Shown in pieces: positions 21,991 to 23,441 of a stretch of DNA of 23,441 nt. Position 1 is the first letter of the stretch, and each line of letters begins with the position of its first letter. Under the pieces are notes generated by a model. It did no database searches. It was not told the DNA's origin and saw only the letters and a list, made by a program, of their open reading frames with translations. The position numbers and the translations under genes are program-made. Source of the stretch: Chloroflexota bacterium (GTDB taxonomy: Bacteria; Chloroflexota; Anaerolineae; JAADDB01). The DNA is taken from positions 1-23,441 of the forward strand of contig JAADDB010000297.1 in NCBI GenBank assembly GCA_013154135.1, in the 5' to 3' direction.

Positions 21991-22983
21991 TTACCGCCTC
22001 ACACTCGCCCGTTCCACAAGGGTGCAATCAAACACCACATCTTGAACTTCCTCCCCCCGCCGTTGCCGGAGGAGCAAGGACACCGCGGTCTGTCCCATTT
22101 CCTCGGTTGGCTGGGCCACAGTGGTCAGGGGAGGAGCGGTTAGCTCGCTGAAGGGCAAATTGTCGAAGCCGATGACCGCGAGGTCATCCGGCACGCGCAC
22201 TCCCATGGCCCATGCCTCCGCGAGCACTCCAAACGCGGTCAGGTCGTTGTAGCAGAGGACGGCCTCGGGCTTCGGGCGCAAGGACATCATGTGCCGGAGA
22301 GCTCGGCGCCCATCCTCGGCCGTGCCCTGTCCGGGGAAAATTACATCGGGCGAAGGGACAAGGCCGGCTGCCTGCAGAGCTTGCACATACCCCTGAACCC
22401 GATGGCGGGCACTCTGACCTTGGGTCGGGCCGCCGATGTAGGCAATGCGGGTATACCCCGCGTCCAGGAGATACTCCACCGCAAGAGACGCACCCTGACG
22501 GTTGTTTGCGCTGACCGAGCGGACCGCGGGATGGGGAACCCGGCCGTTGACCAGGACCACGGGGACGGTGAGATGGGATAAGACATCCTCGTACGCGTCC
22601 ATGCCCCTGGCGGAGATGATCACGATCCCGTCCACCCGGCGCTCGTAGAGCATCCGCAAGGCCTTGACCTCCCGCGAGGGGACGCCATGGGAAGCGACGA
22701 GGAGAAGGTGGTAACCTGCAGCCTCGGCTGCGACCTCCACAGCTTTAACCACCTGGGCTGCATAGGGGTCGGTGACGGAGGTGGTGATCACCCCCAGGGT
22801 GTGAGTTTCCCGTTTGACCAGGCTGCGAGCGACCGCGCTAGGGGTGTAGCCGAGTTCCCGGGCAGCCTGCCGGACTCGTGCTTTAGTGTTCTCGCTGATG
22901 CGTGGGTGGTCTGCGAGTGCCCGGGACGCGGTGGCCACGGACACCCCGGCCTTCCGGGCGACGTCCTTAAGGGACACGGGCAT
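21991..22983 (-). CDS. LacI-family transcriptional regulator
   Basis: This 330-residue protein has the full LacI/GalR layout. The N-terminal helix-turn-helix is SLKDVARKAGVSVATASRAL (4-23), followed by the hinge region NxxARSLxxR-like (about 50-60). The periplasmic-binding-protein-like effector domain follows (about 62-330), starting LGVITTSVTDPYAAQV. Conserved effector-domain blocks are AVLCYNDLTAFGVLAEA and DLAVIGFDNLPFSELTAPPLTTV. The inducer, probably a sugar, cannot be named. GAGGAG lies 9 bases before the ATG. Its promoter is flanked by two near-identical palindromes of LacI type, so it is probably autoregulated. It is directly followed by the inositol phosphate synthase gene. Confidence 0.95.
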   Translation of the reverse strand: MPVSLKDVARKAGVSVATASRALADHPRISENTKARVRQAARELGYTPSAVARSLVKRETHTLGVITTSVTDPYAAQVVKAVEVAAEAAGYHLLLVASHGVPSREVKALRMLYERRVDGIVIISARGMDAYEDVLSHLTVPVVLVNGRVPHPAVRSVSANNRQGASLAVEYLLDAGYTRIAYIGGPTQGQSARHRVQGYVQALQAAGLVPSPDVIFPGQGTAEDGRRALRHMMSLRPKPEAVLCYNDLTAFGVLAEAWAMGVRVPDDLAVIGFDNLPFSELTAPPLTTVAQPTEEMGQTAVSLLLRQRRGEEVQDVVFDCTLVERASVRR

Positions 22984-23010
22984 GGGCTGACGCTCCTCCG
23001 TCGTGCGGTT

Positions 23011-23028
23011 TGTGCAAACGATTGCACA
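23011..23028. promoter_or_regulatory. LacI-type operator 1
   Basis: TGTGCAAACGATTGCACA is an 18-bp near-perfect palindrome with a central CG, the LacI/GalR operator form. It lies just after the predicted transcript start of the regulator gene, where binding would block initiation or elongation. Confidence 0.85.
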
Positions 23029-23040
23029 TTGATGGGAGGC

Positions 23041-23069
23041 ACTTTACCACAGGAGGCGCGTCCTGTCAA
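23041..23069 (-). promoter_or_regulatory. Sigma-70 promoter of the LacI-family gene
   Basis: On the minus strand a consensus -35 TTGACA (23069-23064), a 17-bp spacer and -10 TAAAGT (23046-23041) form a strong promoter. It sits between operators 1 and 2; the transcript should start near 23034, about 50 bases before the ATG. Confidence 0.8.
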
Positions 23070-23076
23070 ATCGGGG

Positions 23077-23094
23077 CGTGCAAACGATTGCGCA
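23077..23094. promoter_or_regulatory. LacI-type operator 2
   Basis: CGTGCAAACGATTGCGCA differs from operator 1 at only two of 18 positions, both in the outer arms and compensating so that symmetry is kept at one pair. It lies 7 bases upstream of the -35 box, 66 bp from operator 1. Confidence 0.85.
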
Positions 23095-23175
23095 CTTTGG
23101 GGGAAACGTGAAGATGAGTGGCGATTAAGGGGGTTGGCTGAAGGGCGAGGTCGGCTTGGATGGGCGAGGTTCTGG

Positions 23176-23280
23176 GGAGTGAAGAGTAACGATTGACGAT
23201 TAACGATTAAGTGGGATCGGCAGGTGGATGAGGTTGGCCGGGATGGGCGAAGAGCCTAACGCATAACGAGTAACGAGTAA
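23176..23280. repeat. Two CGAKTAA heptamer arrays at the right end
   Basis: Units at 23176-23210 are GGAGTGA, AGAGTAA, CGATTGA, CGATTAA, CGATTAA. Units at 23253-23280 are AGCCTAA, CGCATAA, CGAGTAA, CGAGTAA. Both are in exact 7-bp phase and of the same family as the left-end arrays, in opposite orientation. Confidence 0.88.
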
Positions 23281-23367
23281 GAGGATGGGGGCGCCCATCT
23301 CGGCTCGTTTGTGGCGATGCTCGGCCGGTCATGCACCTCCGTCCGTGTCCCACACAACGTCCTTGGT

Positions 23368-23403
23368 CCCCTCCTCTCTCCCAGCATTGGGAGAGAGGAG
23401 GGG
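23368..23403. repeat. Perfect 16-bp hairpin at the right end
   Basis: CCCCTCCTCTCTCCCA (23368-23383) pairs perfectly with 23388-23403 around the loop GCAT. A second small hairpin GGGCG-AAA-CGCCC follows, partly overlapping (23401-23413). No U-tract is attached. It may be a REP-like intergenic element or belong to a gene beyond the window. Confidence 0.85.
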
Positions 23404-23441
23404 CGAAACGCCCACCACCTTTTCCCGCCAACCCACGAGGG

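Overview
The window looks like a piece of a high-GC, probably thermophilic bacterial chromosome, most likely from the Chloroflexota (Anaerolineae-like). This is inferred from the gene set and style, not from a marker tree. The clues are a TtuA/TtuB pair (tRNA thiolation typical of thermophiles), a lipoprotein with a Thr-Pro tether after the lipobox, an Ino1-type inositol phosphate synthase, strong GGAGG ribosome binding sites, and intergenic DNA full of heptanucleotide arrays. There is no integrase, transposase, CRISPR array, tRNA or rRNA that I could recognise. Seventeen protein genes are supported.

Layout. 1-502 is repeat-rich non-coding DNA ending in a promoter. 503-3274 (+) holds a one-carbon folate pair (fchA, folD) and a lipoprotein. 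After a 10-unit heptamer array comes a class III aminotransferase (+, to 4738) with a good hairpin terminator facing the leftward genes. From 4921 to 22983 everything is on the minus strand. In transcription order it runs: LacI-type regulator and inositol-3-phosphate synthase; S41 protease and smpB; an acidic unknown protein overlapping a metallophosphoesterase; a DUF4349 lipoprotein and a multi-cluster Fe-S protein; ttuB-ttuA-yhhQ; a ROK sugar kinase; ychF; a GltD-like oxidoreductase with its own promoter and terminator; a trans-sulfuration enzyme with hflX; and an MBL-fold hydrolase. 22984-23441 holds the lacI promoter with two operators, two heptamer arrays and a perfect 16-bp hairpin.

How the genes work together. 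(1) FolD has lost the lysine essential for cyclohydrolase activity (Leu54), while the gene 14 bases upstream encodes a separate methenyl-THF cyclohydrolase, so the pair probably divides one bifunctional job between two proteins. (2) ttuB-ttuA-yhhQ reads as a tRNA-modification operon: a ubiquitin-like sulfur carrier ending in Gly-Gly, its thiolase with all Fe-S and zinc cysteines, and a queuosine-precursor transporter. The two terminal Gly codons of ttuB also form the Shine-Dalgarno sequence of ttuA. (3) The LacI regulator probably controls its own promoter, which sits between two near-identical palindromes, and perhaps the inositol phosphate synthase behind it.

The most unusual content is non-coding. 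One family of 7-bp arrays (unit TTAMTCG, reverse complement CGAKTAA) occurs at ten places, in two of which it reaches into a stop codon. A second 7-bp family (GTCNNNN) forms one 70-bp array. A GC-rich dispersed element (core GTCCGCGGCC) recurs in gaps behind minus-strand genes, and two copies end in a hairpin plus U-tract. I found no clear new defence or mobile system.
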